From Orientallactaga sibirica (Eukaryota; Chordata; Mammalia; Rodentia; Dipodidae): DNA of 64,000 nucleotides. This document shows positions 11,002 to 23,927 of this stretch, one piece after another; the first letter of the stretch is position 1; each line of letters opens with the position of its first letter. The notes below the pieces were generated by a model. That model made no database searches. It was not told the DNA's origin and saw only the letters and a program-made list of their open reading frames with translations. The stretch is from positions 12,667,501-12,731,500 of the forward strand of contig JAEOAD010000024.1 in NCBI GenBank assembly GCA_036365145.1. Direction: 5' to 3'. The position numbers and the translations under genes were made by a program.

Positions 11002-12109
11002 CTGGGACATGATCCACCACCGATGTTTAAGTTGAAATTTTAACACCATAGTGAGGCAGCCTTGAACTTAAGGTTTTCCCAGACCCACTTCTTGGCAACC
11101 TGTGTAGATTCATAAGAACCCTTCCACACCATCACTACTCAAGTTATATACACTTCTTCCTACAAGGCTTCTATGTGTCTTCTAAGATGTATAATATGCC
11201 TAGCTTCCTGAATATACTCAAATTTTTCAAACAAATATAATAAGACTTTATTCACTCAAAAATGTATCTATATTTCTAGGAACTGCACTTGATTTTCACA
11301 AGCAGGCCAATTCTAACTGCTGAGTGTCATTACTTTTCTTGCATAGATAAGAGAATGAACTGAATTTGAAATCACCTAATTTTACTAAGTTAAATTGTCA
11401 TAACCCTTTTTTACAGTTCTTTTCAGTGAAATTGGGTAGTTTACCCACAATCATATTACATAATATCAAATAATCTTTATTCTATAGTCAGGACTCTATA
11501 TAAATCACATGGTGAGTTTTATCATCTGACCAGGCTCATGATCTACACATGTGTATCACTCTAAAGAGCTCAGATGTAAGTTTCAGTCACACAATTCCTC
11601 TGATAGCTGGGCCCATATGCTTCACTCCTGTGCATTCCTTTTCCATTTTTCCATCACTGAATTTTCCTTTCTTCATTATGAGCAAGAATTCTCTCCTTTT
11701 TCTGTTCAAAGATAGTACAACTGGGAGCGGAAAGTAATGATAGCATGTAAAAGTTTTGAGAACCAAGGTATAACATGATGATATCTGCCTAGTCCAATCT
11801 TATTTAGTCCAGACTAAGATAGCAATGACACAGAATGTTCAAGTAAAATAATGCCTACAATAATCAACAGACAGACACATTCCACAAGACACATACAACC
11901 ATTGTTTAAACAGATGACATTTTTTTAATCATAAGGAAAAATGCTAAAGTTAGTACGATCATAGGAGGTGATTTAGTGCAGTGGGTTCGTTTTGCAGAAT
12001 AAGAAAATTGTTCAATCTTAAACAAAGGAAAATAACTATCCATTATGATATATCCATATGGCGACAAAAGGAATGCTTGAATTCTGACTGGCAAGCAAAA
12101 GATAAAACT
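11002..12109. other. Non-coding DNA, nothing assigned
   Basis: Frames at 11549-11737 and 11906-12172 show no recognised motif. A very weak MIR-like feel near 11290-11400 is not enough to call. Confidence 0.45.
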
Positions 12110-12300
12110 GGGCTAGAGAGATTGTTCAGCAGTTATGGTGCTTGCCTGCAAAGCCTACCAACTCAAGTTTGATTCCCCACTACCTATATAATGCCAGATG
12201 AACAAAGTGGAACATGCATCTGGCATGCCCATTCTCTCTGTCTCTCTCTCTTCTCTCTATATCTCTCTGATTACAAACAAATAAATAAATAAAAATAGTT
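12110..12300 (+). repeat. tRNA-derived SINE with internal deletion
   Basis: Head GGGCTAGAGAGATTGTTCAG. The sequence jumps from CATGCATCTGG straight to CATGCCCATTCTCTC, so about 30 bases of the usual core (AGTTCATTTGCAGTGG...) are missing. Ends in an AAATAAATAAAT tail. ATAAAACT occurs just before and again after the A-rich end (about 12309). Confidence 0.9.
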
Positions 12301-12979
12301 TAAAAAAAATAAAACTAACATAAGTAATAAAAAATAGCAAATTTTGTAATTCAAAGTACTGATTGTGGCCTTTTCTTCTAGCAGAAAACAATTCAGAAGA
12401 CAAGAATATAAATCTAAAAACTCTCCATTAGCAGTTTCATAGTAACTGTACCGAATGCCTAGTTTCTCAAAATAGGGAGTGTACAGAAAAAATTATTCTC
12501 AGTGAATGAACTTTGTGGTTGCTGCTATAACTTTATACAAGTAGATGAATTGGGCATTTGGTTTATCATAGCTACATAATCAGCCCAATTTGAAGAAAAT
12601 AAACAAATATAAATTGTTTATCTCCATTAACATACCAAATAAGATATTATAAAAATGTACTTGACTTTCTGTATAATTCACTGAAGTGGTTCATTGCATA
12701 TGAGAATTGAGGACTGGTATGATGAGAGACTGTGAGAGTAAAGAGTGAAATATTTCACAGAACATTTTAAAATAGCATTCTCTTAATAACAGTGGTTAAA
12801 ACCTGGCATTAAACAAATTACATATAATTCAATATAACTAAAGTTTTAAAACATTAAAGGACTGAAATTAGATTGTAATAGACTCTTTGAATTAAATCAA
12901 TATATTTAAGAATATGATGGAATATCTAGTTATCTATTTCTGAGCCTTTGCAAAGTGAAAAATATTAATAGAACTGTAT
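12301..12979. other. AT-rich non-coding DNA, nothing assigned
   Basis: No gene or repeat recognised. Confidence 0.5.
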
Positions 12980-13560
12980 GGGGAATCTGTACCGAGTACA
13001 TTAGTTGCCATCGCAATTGTCAAATTGTGTTATTTGTGAAAATCGTACTTCAGGAAAAAGGAGTGTTGTCAACGTCACTTGAATAAATCTTTATTTTCTA
13101 AAGAAAGATAAACATACCTTTCTTATTTTTTAACATTTTGCACATTGTGAACATTCTAGATGAAGATTTGGTGATACAGCATATGCTTTTAAAAGTTCAC
13201 TGGCACGTCAACTAATAAGTTGGGAGAAAATAAGCAATAAAAAATTCAACCTGAGGAAACCTCAACAGGAATGTAAACTAAACGGGTGGGGAGGTCTGTA
13301 GGTGTCAATCAAGAGCAAAATGCAACTGTCAAGCCCGCTTTGCTAACAAACTGTCACGTCAACAATATGGAGTTAATGACTACAAATTAACTGTATACCA
13401 GATGCTTGACACTTTGTTATGACACTTAGCAAGCTAGTTGACATTTGGGGATCAAAGCTTCTTTAATTACACTTTATATAACATGTGCAACCTTTATGCT
13501 AATGTTCAAATATTCCTTGGAGCAAGATTGTCCAAGTCACAATGTCCACCAACTGTTTTC
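12980..13560. promoter_or_regulatory. Candidate conserved enhancer with PBX/MEIS-like sites
   Basis: Repeat-free block. It holds TGTCAATCA at 13303-13311 (reverse TGATTGACA, the PBX-PREP/MEIS composite site), CTGTCA at 13326-13331 and 13351-13356 (MEIS core), CTTTGTTATG near 13412 (SOX-like) and CTTTAATTACA near 13462 (homeodomain). Clustering is what I see. Enhancer function and conservation are inference. Confidence 0.3.
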
Positions 13561-13957
13561 TAGGTATATGTTTGAAAGTATAAATGTAGCTCTAAAATAA
13601 TAATAAATAAATAAAAACACATCACAAATGGGCAGTAACTATTTGAGGGCCAGGCTCCAATGCACAATGTATATTAATCATCATTACCACTGCCTAAAAT
13701 AATGGGTTCTTTTCTGGGTGAGCTGGGGAAGCTCTTCTCACATACTGACATAGTCCGTGAAATCACACATTTCCAACAAGGTGGTAATACCATCCATAGC
13801 TATTTATAGAAGGAAAGAAAATTATCTGCATGACAATTCAAAATAACTGGAAAATAAAATTTAAAATACAGCGATAAAATATACTAGGTGCCCTTTGGAA
13901 CTCTGATTTGAGTGATTTTCAAGGTTTATATTTTTTTCGGGGGGCGGGGGGTACTGG
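13561..13957. other. AT-rich non-coding DNA
   Basis: Contains a short ATAA-repeat at about 13597-13615 and a G run near 13939-13951; nothing else recognised. Confidence 0.5.
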
Positions 13958-14255
13958 ATTGACATTTTCCCACATGAATGAAACTCAACAAATGGTATCA
14001 GTAAATTTTTACACAATGATATAGCACTGAAGTTTGTGGAAGAGGGGCTGCAGGGTGGGAGGGAATATGCAGAGACGTAGCCCTCCTCATCATGACAGAC
14101 TGCTGATCTCATAATTCATAACCCACAACTACATAGTGAATACCAGCAATCCCAATAAGGACAGCCCTCTGTGGAGTGGGGATAAGGAGGAGGGAAATGA
14201 TGGAACCAACATGCAATGTGTCCATATAAAGTCTCTACTTAATAAAAAAAAAAAG
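13958..14255 (+). repeat. Probable LINE-1 3'-UTR fragment
   Basis: The G-rich segment GGGGCTGCAGGGTGGGAGGG, then GTAGCCCTCCTCATCATGAC, a second G-rich segment at 14174-14200 and a terminal AATAAAAAAAAAAA (14241-14254) resemble the G-rich 3' UTR and tail of rodent L1. No reverse-transcriptase coding part is present. Confidence 0.4.
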
Positions 14256-14348
14256 TGTTATATGCTATATCGACACAAAGGAAGGTTAACATTTTCATCA
14301 TTCTCAAAATAAACACAGATACCAAAGCTAATGTTGTCTTAATTTTTA

Positions 14349-14603
14349 GTATATTTTATTTATTTATTTATTTATTTGTTTATTTATTTGTTTGTTTGTT
14401 TGTTTGAGAGAGAGAGAGAAAGACAGAGAAACAGAGAAAGAAAGAGAGATAATGGGTATGCCACGGTCTCTATCCACTGCCAACAAACTCCAAAAGCATG
14501 TGCCTCCTTGTACATCTGGCTTATGTGGGTCCTGGAGAATTGAACTTGGATCCTTTGGCTTTTAAGGCAAACATCTTAACTGCCAATCCATCTCACTAGC
14601 CCC
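14349..14603 (-). repeat. tRNA-derived SINE with perfect 14-bp target duplication
   Basis: Long TTTA/TTTG tail, GA-rich tract, then the family core to CCATCTCACTAGCCCC. TGTCTTAATTTTTA flanks it at 14335-14348 and 14604-14617. Confidence 0.95.
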
Positions 14604-14617
14604 TGTCTTAATTTTTA

Positions 14618-15857
14618 TCAATAAACTAACATAACCACATGAGTATATAATCAGAATTTTATTTGGTACAAAAGACAGAAATCATGAGGCTATCTATCAT
14701 AATATCCAGTGGCCTCTGGCCATTTATTCTTTTTCTTTTACCCTGGCCTATTCTCAGTGTAAGGTAAATTATAATATGTGAGGCAATAAGGTGCAAAGAA
14801 AAGAAAAATGTCATATTAAAGCTGAGGATGACATTGGTCAACTAGTCCAACCAGTTGAATCTTTGGATAATAGAAACCATGGACTAGAGAAGTGAACCTA
14901 CCCAGGTCACAGGTACTGATGTGCTGTATACACTACTGCAGGATAGCAAGTTGGGTAGAGCGTGCTTTCTAGGACACACTAACCCTCTGCCACTGTTACA
15001 ACTCTCACACACTGAGAAGTCTAAGTGCAGTGTATTACTGCCAGTTGGTAAAAGCTATTAAATGCTAATTGCTCTCATAGAAAACTGCAGTCACTCTTCT
15101 AGGTACTAGTCATTCTGGTGACATGCCAGGGAAGCACCATGAATAATGCAGCAACTAATAGCCTCGTGTAGCCCTTGAGCACTTCAACTGTGACTCTCTA
15201 CAGTGTTGGGATGGCATGTTCTCTAAGTGTAAACTCCATACCACAAGAAGGGCTTCCAATGTAAAACTTCTCTTTGGTATGTCTAGGTTGACCATATGTT
15301 GCAATTTTATTTTAGTTCATTAAGAAAATCAAATATTTGATTAAAATTAATTTAACTGCTTCTTTGGGCTATCAGAAAAGGTTACATGACATCCATGTCC
15401 CATATCATATGACTGTGGGACAATGCTGAAGTACACCAGTAACATCTTGTTCTAAAGGAACTAGAACATTTGGAGATGAAGAATATATAAATAAATACAT
15501 GCTAGCTGAGGATATGTGAGGGTAGCCTGATGGAGTCTCTGGGATAGGCAGTGTTTCCTCCTTGGTTGCTTGTGTGATGGTCCCTATGAAGATATTGTAG
15601 GATGAAATAGCGAAAAGGACATGGAATCAAAAAGATCCTCAGAGTTGAAGTAAATTTGTAGTGATATGGTAGCATCCTAGGGATAACAGTATGGAGGCAA
15701 AAAAGAATATGGTGGTAAGACAGTTCTTGGAATAGCATCATTAAGTACCAGCCTTCTGGTATGGACTGTACAGTAGTGAGGTAGGGTGAAGCTTCTCTTT
15801 ATTAATGCAGGAGGAAAGAGAGGAAAGATATATTCCCCCACATGGATTGGGGATACA
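14618..15857. other. Non-coding DNA, nothing assigned
   Basis: Short frames at 14659-14841, 15502-15741 and 15677-15862 (minus) have no recognised motif. No young repeat is seen. Confidence 0.5.
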
Positions 15858-15982
15858 GTCACGTGTGGCCATACCCAACTTTTTCTGTGATTTCTGGGTA
15901 GTCAAACGTGGAGGTTTCTAGCCAAAGAGGCCCTCGTGTTTTAACAGCAAGTGCTCTTAACAGCTGAGCCATCTCCCCAGCC
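15858..15982 (-). repeat. Old tRNA-derived SINE fragment
   Basis: Ends AACAGCTGAGCCATCTCCCC on the plus strand, the reverse of GGGGAGATGGCTCAGCTGTT, a head closer to classical murine B2/B3 than to the abundant young family. Confidence 0.65.
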
Positions 15983-16099
15983 AAGATTTGAAGTTCTAAC
16001 TCCTACATTTCATCTAATAATGTTTTTCATTGCTTTCAACTATTACATTAAACCATAAAGAAAAACTATAACTCAGTATATGATGAATTAAAGCATAAT

Positions 16100-16268
16100 T
16101 ATGTTTATTTTTCAAGAGGGTCTCATGTATCCTATTCTGGACCTTCACCTCCAATGCTAGTACAACCAAGTGCACACTGCCACACCCAAGTAATGTGATG
16201 CTGGAGACTGAACTTATGGTTCTACATGGTAGGCAAGCAGTCTACTAAGTGATCTATGTTGTCAGTCC
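16100..16268 (-). repeat. B4-like composite SINE
   Basis: AGAGGGTCTCATGTATCC (B1-like) is joined to GGAGACTGAACTTATGG ... GGCAAGCAGTCTACTAAGTG (tRNA/ID-like), the B1-plus-ID layout of rodent B4 elements, strongly diverged. Confidence 0.65.
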
Positions 16269-16301
16269 CTGAATGTGTATTTTTGGAAAAGACATCAAAC
16301 A

Positions 16302-16329
16302 ACTACAACAACAACAACAACAACAACAA
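16302..16329. repeat. (CAA)n short tandem repeat
   Basis: About nine CAA units. Confidence 0.9.
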
Positions 16330-16573
16330 AAAATCACCAGTACAGCAACCTAAAATTATAAATCCACATTCTCATGTATAAAGGACACTAGAAATGCCTG
16401 TCATTGGTTATTATATAATAGGGTTTCCTCAGAGAAAGGGGAGAATTATCAATGGTCATCTAAAGTTTATCCAACATGCGTAGGAGAAAATTCTTATGAA
16501 AACTGAGAAATTCTAAAAAGCTATCTGCATGGGAAGAAGAAAGGTCTTTCTCACAACTCTCATTATTATCAAT

Positions 16574-16574
<1 letters not shown>

Positions 16575-16611
<37 letters not shown>
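16575..16611. repeat. (AC)n microsatellite
   Basis: Eighteen uninterrupted AC dinucleotides. Confidence 0.97.
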
Positions 16612-16613
<2 letters not shown>

Positions 16614-17461
16614 ACTTAACTATCTATAAACAAAATGCCAGAACAAAAGAGAGCCCAAAATATAAGGTAGCTGCTGCTGTTTTGTAAGGAAGATTCTGTT
16701 CATGAGTCCCCAGCAATAGGAAGAGAGGACTAGTTTCACTGTAGTTCAAATGTGGGCATGGTGTGTATCTCTTACAAACTCCTATTTAAAGGATATGAAG
16801 CAATGGTGCCATTCAAGAGAGTGCACCAACTTCTCCAACTATAAATGTGGTGTTTACTGACTTTGAATGACAGTGTTCACTTTTCTTTCCTATACTTTAC
16901 TAGAATTTGAAAACAGCATACTGGAAAATTCTACCCATGATTCCACGATTTGAAAGGGCTTTCTTCTTTATTTTGTTTACAAGTCCTCTCTATATGCCTC
17001 AGTTCTTTACCTAAGATGGAAGCATGTTGACAAGATGGCCCAAGTTCCCCTTCTCAGCTTGTTCATTGTAAGATTTAAATATAAAACAGCCTGCTAATTT
17101 TATAGTTTTTTTTCCCTTTAGGCTGTAGCCTATTTCTTCACAGTGTTCAGTAATTAATTTATACTTGGCATGTACCTGTTGGATAGAAATGCCTGTTATT
17201 TTATTTTATTTTATTTTATTATTTTATTTGATTCCCTGAAATTATTTGAATGTTTTACTATTTTATGAATAAAATAAAGTAATTTTCTTTTGTTTTTGCT
17301 ACTATATGCAGAACTCATATGGTATTTATGATCCCAACAGCTTCTTCAGTGATTGCTTAATATTTCCCTTTTGGTAACTGTCAAACAAACAATATCATCT
17401 GCTTTGTTTCCTTCCTTAAATTTAAACCAGCAAGATTATATTTGTGCACAAAAATTACATA

Positions 17462-17492
<31 letters not shown>

Positions 17493-17841
17493 GCATAGAT
17501 GGCACAGGTGACAGATAAAAATTTCAACTTAATCAAATTTAAAATATGTTTATGATTTTAGTGTAATTTATTAAGATATAATATATTAAACTGACTGATA
17601 AGATAATTAGAAAAAAATGAGTGTTTTCTGTAGTGGACAGAGGTACCCACAAAAGATAAGGATTGCATCTTGGAGAATATTATGTAGAGTAGCTATATTA
17701 CATGTAAAACAGAAAAAAAATGAAATAAAAGGAAGCATGTCTTTAATTCCTTCAACTCTTCTGTAACAGGTTTGTGAAGTAAAGGAAACATGTAAAAAAA
17801 ATCATTCCTCACAATCCACTTCAATTGGCTTCCATAAAGTT
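16612..17841. other. Non-coding DNA with short tandem repeats
   Basis: (TTTTA)n at about 17192-17229 and (CATA)n at about 17458-17491. No gene is seen. Confidence 0.6.
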
Positions 17842-17852
17842 CAGTATTTTTT

Positions 17853-17856
17853 TATT

Positions 17857-17891
<35 letters not shown>

Positions 17892-18041
17892 TTTTTTGGT
17901 TTTTCGAGGTAGGGTCTCACTCTGGTCCAGGCTGACCTGGAATTCACTATGTAGTCTCAGGGTGGCCTTGAACTCTCGGTGATCCTCCTACCTCTGCCTC
18001 CTGAGTGCTGGGATTAAAGGTGTGCGCCACCATGCCCGGCT
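17853..18041 (-). repeat. B1 SINE with target duplication
   Basis: (TTTA)n tail, then TTTTTCGAGGTAGGGTCTCA to GCCACCATGCCCGGCT. CAGTATTTTTT occurs at 17842-17852 and 18042-18052. Confidence 0.95.
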
Positions 18042-18052
18042 CAGTATTTTTT

Positions 18053-19554
18053 ATAGCTAATATATTGTGTGTATCCAAACAGATACAATGGGTATGGAAT
18101 GTTGCTTCTTGAGCAACACTTTTCTTATTGTCTAAATACAGCTCTATTTTAGTTGTATAAAGCATGTAAAAAGGGCATATGTTCAACCATAACTGAATTT
18201 GAAATTAACCTATCACTTTCAAAGACACCAGAGTTCAAGGGGAAGATTCAGATATAAGAGTTTGTCAAAGTATCTATGCTTACAATAGGAGCTACCTATA
18301 TACCCAGGCCTTATGTGGGTCATATGTTATCTCAAAGGAAAGAGGAGAAATGTATAGAGTAACAAAACAAAAGAATATTTCTGGATTTTATTGTTAATAA
18401 CTCCATAGTTCTATGAAACAGAAAACAAATACAATCATAATTTGAAAATAAAGTGTTATATATTAAAATGCACTTACATGAACTTTAACATATAACTCTT
18501 TAGATATTAAAAATCTTTGGAAAATTTGTATTTGGGGGGGCTATAGTTTAAAATATAATTTAGGGCCACTACAAAAGTAGTAACATGCCTTGCCATAATT
18601 TTTTGTAAAGTACAAATGAGTTCTTAAGTAAGAAAACTAATAATGAGTTCTTATTCTTATTCTATAGGTATGCATAATAAACAAAAATAACACTTCTATT
18701 AAAATACCTTTTGTCAGGCACTAAATATAAGACAAAAAAACATTTGATCTTTAGTTTCCACTTAAAAATTAGCAGAATTATTCTACTTATTAAGACAAAG
18801 GCAAAGGTCAGTGTGCTCAAATAGGAAATTAAAAAGATGTCTTTTCTTAGCTAACCCTCTAGTTTCTAGATGCATGCACATAATGATACTAAAAAAATGA
18901 CAATGGAACTTCAGAGAGTTATCAAGCTATGAAATGAAAGGCCTCATAAAGACAAGGGATTAACTTATTTCAACTTTTTCACTGATGCACTGAGAAATAC
19001 ATTTCTTTTTGTTTCTGGTATTACAATCAAAATTATCATATAATGAGATATTCCTGGATGCTAAACCTGTATCTAAAATATTGAAAGGCTGAAAAAGTCA
19101 TTTAACATATTACCTCACAGGTAGTGAGAGGTAGCATTAAGCCTAGGGCCAAAAGAAAGCAATGCTAGATAAAACTTTCTTGTTTCTTTGTTATCCAAAA
19201 AGGTATTTCAAATCTAGATATTAAATTTGAGAAAAGCAGAATTTTCACAATGGAAACATAGTGATAAACTCACCACTGCTGAATGGCAACGGGAAGGTAA
19301 TTTTACATCAGTAATCAAACAGAGGAAAGTTACAAGTTTGAAAGGTCATTCATTCAGAGGCTTATGCTAGGTACAAAAACATGGTGCACAACTGTTAAAG
19401 TGAATTCCTCTCACTCAAAAGAGAAGGCCACTGATTTATCAAGAATTTTAGCAACTGCTGGCCCAAATTCATTGTGCAAATTCCATTAATTCATTGGATA
19501 CCATAAAAAAATAAATTGTCACTGCATGCCACATTTTAAAACTAATCATATTGT
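18053..19554. other. AT-rich non-coding DNA, nothing assigned
   Basis: No gene, RNA or recognisable repeat. Confidence 0.5.
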
Positions 19555-19781
19555 GGGCTGTAGAGATACCTTAGCAGTTAAGGTACTTGCCTATTAAACC
19601 TAAGGAGCGAAATGCCATTCCCCCATATTCACATATCCACATAGGCCAGATGAATAAGGTGCCATATGAGTCTAGAGCTCAATTTCAGTGGCTAGAGGCC
19701 CTGGTACACCCATTTTCTCTCTACTCTCTCTCTCTCTCTCTCTTTCCATATTTCTCTCTCTCAAATAAATAAAATATTTTT
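19555..19781 (+). repeat. tRNA-derived SINE, moderately diverged
   Basis: Head GGGCTGTAGAGATACCTTAG, CT tract, AAATAAATAAAA tail. Imperfect flanking repeats AAACTAATCATATT and AAACTGATTATATT (second copy 19782-19795). Confidence 0.9.
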
Positions 19782-19795
19782 AAACTGATTATATT

Positions 19796-20859
19796 CTAAA
19801 TTTTTAAAAAGGACTAATGAATGTAATGCATATGTAAAGACAAATGATTTAAAACAATAACCATTGCCCAAAACAAGCTAAGAAGCTACATTCAAGAAAA
19901 AAGAGGGAAACCTTTCCTAAATGGTCAATTACAAGGTGACCATTACATTAGTAGCATAGATTTGTTGTATGATGATAATAAACATTCTTGCTCCAGGAAG
20001 AGTAATATATATCAATAATGTGGCAACTCAGTGAGCATGTTCAGAATAAGAGAGAAATAAACAAATGAGTGAGTGAGTGCGTGAGTGCATGAAAAGTAGA
20101 GAGGGAAGTAGGGAGGGAAAGAATGACCTGGTCAAGCTAATGCCATTGCAGACTTGCTGGTTATTGTTTTGACTACACATGAACTAGAGATTTTCTTTTG
20201 TCCATTATATCATTCTGTAATTTGTTTCTTTTAGCATCTTTACAAAAGAAATCTTCCCAGCCACTTGGGTATTATATCAATTACTACTTCATCAAAGGAG
20301 TTAATATAATTCCTTACTTATTCCCAGGGAGTAGTTTACACAATGGGGGAATTTGCCCTTAAAATGAATTTGTCCTTTCCTTTTAAAAAGTCAATAAAAT
20401 TGAGCCTTTGTCTAAACACATACTTTGCCTTGAGCATTTTAAAACTAAAGACACTAACATTTCTATATTTTATAAACATGGGAATTTTAATACTATTATT
20501 TAAAATTTATTATGGTAATTAAAAGAAAACATAGTACTAACTTCAAAGGTTGTACCAATTACCAAATCTTATATTAAAAAGATTTATATGGGAAAGACAT
20601 GAGAAAAATCATAACTGATTGATTTGAAAGGTAAGACAGCTAATAATATGATTTTTTCTATTGAAATTGATGAAGGTTAAAATATTTAAATGAAATAATG
20701 AAAACATGTCTTTAATATGTTATTAATGATTCACTTCATTTTCAGAGTGCCTTTTCATTTAGTGTCTATTTTTAATTAACATATTCTAAAGAATAAACAA
20801 CTGTACCATTGGTAAATCTGCATTATTTAACTCACTTCTTTATCCACTATGGCCAATGC
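19796..20859. other. AT-rich non-coding DNA, nothing assigned
   Basis: A short GTGAGTGAGTG repeat lies near 20070; nothing else recognised. Confidence 0.5.
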
Positions 20860-21225
20860 ATCTCATTTTTCATAGCTTTATTCAGGAATAATTCATATAG
20901 CATCCATTCACTTCTATTTTAAGATTTTGGCTCTTCTGATCACTTTGTATAAATTAAATCATGTAACTGTGGTCTTTGTGTCTGATTTCTTTCACTTGGA
21001 AAAATGTTCTTGAGCTTCATTTATGTTATAGCATGTGTCATTTCTCAATGCTTTATTAACACTGAGCAATACTTCAATGTGTGGATATACCACATTTTAC
21101 TTATTTATAAGCTTATAAGCATTTGTCCTGTTTCTATGTGTAGCTCTTATGAGTAATATTGCTGTGAGTAGTCATAGACATGTTTCAGGTGGACATACAT
21201 TTATGCACTTGTGTTTTTCTGATTA
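20860..21225 (-). repeat. Old mammalian LINE-1 fragment (3' region)
   Basis: The order AATTAAATCATGTAACTGTG, TTTCTTTCACTTGG, GGATATACCACATTTTACTT, TAATATTGCTGTGAG is the reverse of the L1 3' region shared by old L1M families. Highly diverged, non-coding. Confidence 0.75.
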
Positions 21226-22474
21226 ACACCTAAAAAGCCTAAAACATAAAGACAACTTAAATTAACATGTCAGGAATGTTGTTTCACGCTATAATATTTC
21301 ACCTCTGGGAAACAGTAGATCTATGGCAAAGTTTCTTGGAGCCTCTACTCTGACATCTGGTAATAACACAAACAGCTGTATCCACGCACATGTAAAATGA
21401 AAAATATGGAAAGAATTAACACCCTAAGTCCACTGCCTTTGGCATACCAATCCATGCCCCAAATGCTAATTTTTCAAAAGTGTAATCTCAAAAAGTATGG
21501 GAAAGTCAGTGTGACTATTTGATAGTAAAAGAAACACTTGATAGCGACAAAAAATAAATAAATAAAAGGCTGTGTGTAGTATAAATATGTCAATATAAGG
21601 CATCCATTAATTTTATCATCTCCTTTCATAATATTGTTTCTGTTTGGCACATTGTTCTTCAGGTGAATGCTAGTTTTAGATTCCATTAAATGCTTCCACT
21701 TTGAATTAGTACCAAAACTGAATAAACACATTTTCTTAGGTCTAGAATTTTCATGCCTTTCAAGAATTGTCTTCCACTATTCTATTTCAAAGTGTTTGTG
21801 GTTTTTATAGGATAAACAAACTATATTTCACTGACAAATCTATATCCTCTGGTACTATTCCTTGCTTGAATATTCCCATAAAATTAAGTTTAGATATCAC
21901 CTCATCCAGAACATAAATAACCTGCTTTCCCTCATATTCCCAAACTACTTTCTGAGGTTTATTTTGGTACCTTGCCTCTAACACCCTTTAGTTGTGTATC
22001 CATGGAAATGCCAGGTGTGGGAGGGGAGACATGGTTTATTACATATAACTGTGACTGCTATCTATGTACATACCCATATGTAAAAAGGTATACATAATAC
22101 ATTCTATTTTACTTATTTATATATGCATATATGTATGTATGTACTTATATAAACATATTTTATAGTATATTTCAAATAATATAAACTATTCCTTTATTTA
22201 CCATTTTTTCTTCAGCACACAAAAGTGTGTCTGACCAAGAAGGCCCTGAGAGAAAGTTGAAAACTCAACTGGGGTTAACTACATGAACTCTCACTAGCTA
22301 TGAGTGGGAATAGAGAGCAATTGTAACCCTGAACTTGAAATGTTCTGGAAGGATGACAAGGAAATACATTCAAAGTATGCAGGAAATATTCATATTTCAC
22401 TAAACTAATTATTTTGAATTTCCAAGAAGATACAATTATCATTATCATATTGCTAATGTATATTAATACACTAG
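21226..22474. other. AT-rich non-coding DNA, possible L2 trace
   Basis: Around 21890-21990 (TATCACCTCATCCAGAAC, then CCCTCATATTCCC) there is a faint L2-like 3' end, not firm. The frame 21474-21731 (minus) has no recognised motif. Confidence 0.4.
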
Positions 22475-22640
22475 GCTTTGTTGTTGATGGTGGTGGTGAC
22501 AGGTTTTTGCTGCATAGCCCAGCCTAGATCATTGATCCATTCTGTTACTTGCTATGGAGTCCAGGTGACCTGAACTTCCCAATCCTCCTACCTCCAGATT
22601 ATTTGAATTACAGGTTTGTGTCATCATGTCCAACATAGGC
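22475..22640 (-). repeat. Old B1-related SINE, strongly diverged
   Basis: GCATAGCCCAGCCTAGATC, then CAATCCTCCTACCTCCAGA, then TTGAATTACAGGTTTGTGTC follow the reversed B1 order with many substitutions. Older than the other B1 copies. Confidence 0.55.
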
Positions 22641-22869
22641 TCACTTTTGTAATGTGAATCTGAAATGATTTTCATAAGAAACAAATACAATACCATGTAA
22701 GCAATCCTGATTTAACTCAATGAGTTTAATGAAAAGGCATGAAAATAAAATGAGGATTAATAGGGAAGAAGAAGGATGTCAAGGGGAAGAAGAGATAAGA
22801 GATATTCTGAATAAGACTTATGTAAACTACTTTTTTGAATAATGGCACATCCAGAAGCTATAGATTGTT
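22641..22869. other. Purine-rich non-coding DNA
   Basis: GA-rich at 22740-22800; no gene recognised. Confidence 0.45.
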
Positions 22870-23884
22870 ACTAGAAAATTTTCAGTACCTGGGATGGGAT
22901 TCCTTCCAGTGAGTTGTTGGCCAGGGAGGTCCCGGTAGCCTCCAAAACATTAAAGGCTATTGCCAAGGCCCTTGGTTTCCCTTGAGAAACAGATGGTAAG
23001 ACCCTATTGCTGAAGACCTCTTTTGCCTGAGTGGCAAGGTCACTGAGAAAGCAAGCTGGTGCTGAGCAGAAAACCTTCTCCCTGTAGACCAGCCAACTGA
23101 AAGCTGGCAAAAGCTACACTGCATGCAGCCGTATGGGAGACAGAAGTCATCAGCAGTGAAAACAGTGGACACTGGAAACCTGAAGTTTGGCCATACAGGC
23201 CCAATGACTAAACGGGTGCAATAGTGGCATGTCTGCTCTTGGGGAAACCAACTGCTCCCTAATTGGACTGAAGGCCTTCTCTGTGGGAGGGAATACATGC
23301 CTGGTACTGAAAAAACTAATCAAAAGTCTATGGCAGGGGAGGTCATGAGCCTTAGGGGTATAAAGCCTGCTCTTGTCTGGCTAAATGTATTATTATTATT
23401 CCCACCAAACTGCCCTGAAAGCACTACACTTAATGTTCATATTCACATATTAATGCTACTCTCACTTCTGGTTAGAGAAGCTTCTTTTCAGATGGCGATG
23501 ACCACTGGGATGACCCAAAGGCAACATAATGCTGACAAGAAGGGACGGAGGAGTAACCAGCACTGAAACATCTCTGTCACACCCTCCAAGGCTCAGGGTC
23601 CATTGCGGAAGAGGGGGCATAGAATGTAAGAGCCAAAGGAAGGATGGACTCCTTATACTGCAACTGTCCAGACCGAAATTGGCCTCGATATCCATGACTT
23701 CACAGTACCTAGCAAAGCCTTCACAAGACCCTCATAATAGGAGTAAAAGATGATGACATCAAATTAAAAGAGAGACTATTGGAGAGTGGGAGGGCATATG
23801 ATGGAGAGTGGAGTTATGAAGGGGAAGGGGGGAGAGGAGGGAAATATCATGGTTTATTGTCTGTAAGTATAGAAGTTGTCAATA

Positions 23885-23927
<43 letters not shown>

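Noticed and set aside
16302..16329. Regular CAA repeats considered as a possible array
   Set aside because: Plain trinucleotide slippage; there are no spacers, and CRISPR arrays do not occur in rodent chromosomes.
22957..23566. 113-codon minus and 89-codon plus frames
   Set aside because: They lie in an L1 3'-UTR-like piece and no known domain is visible.
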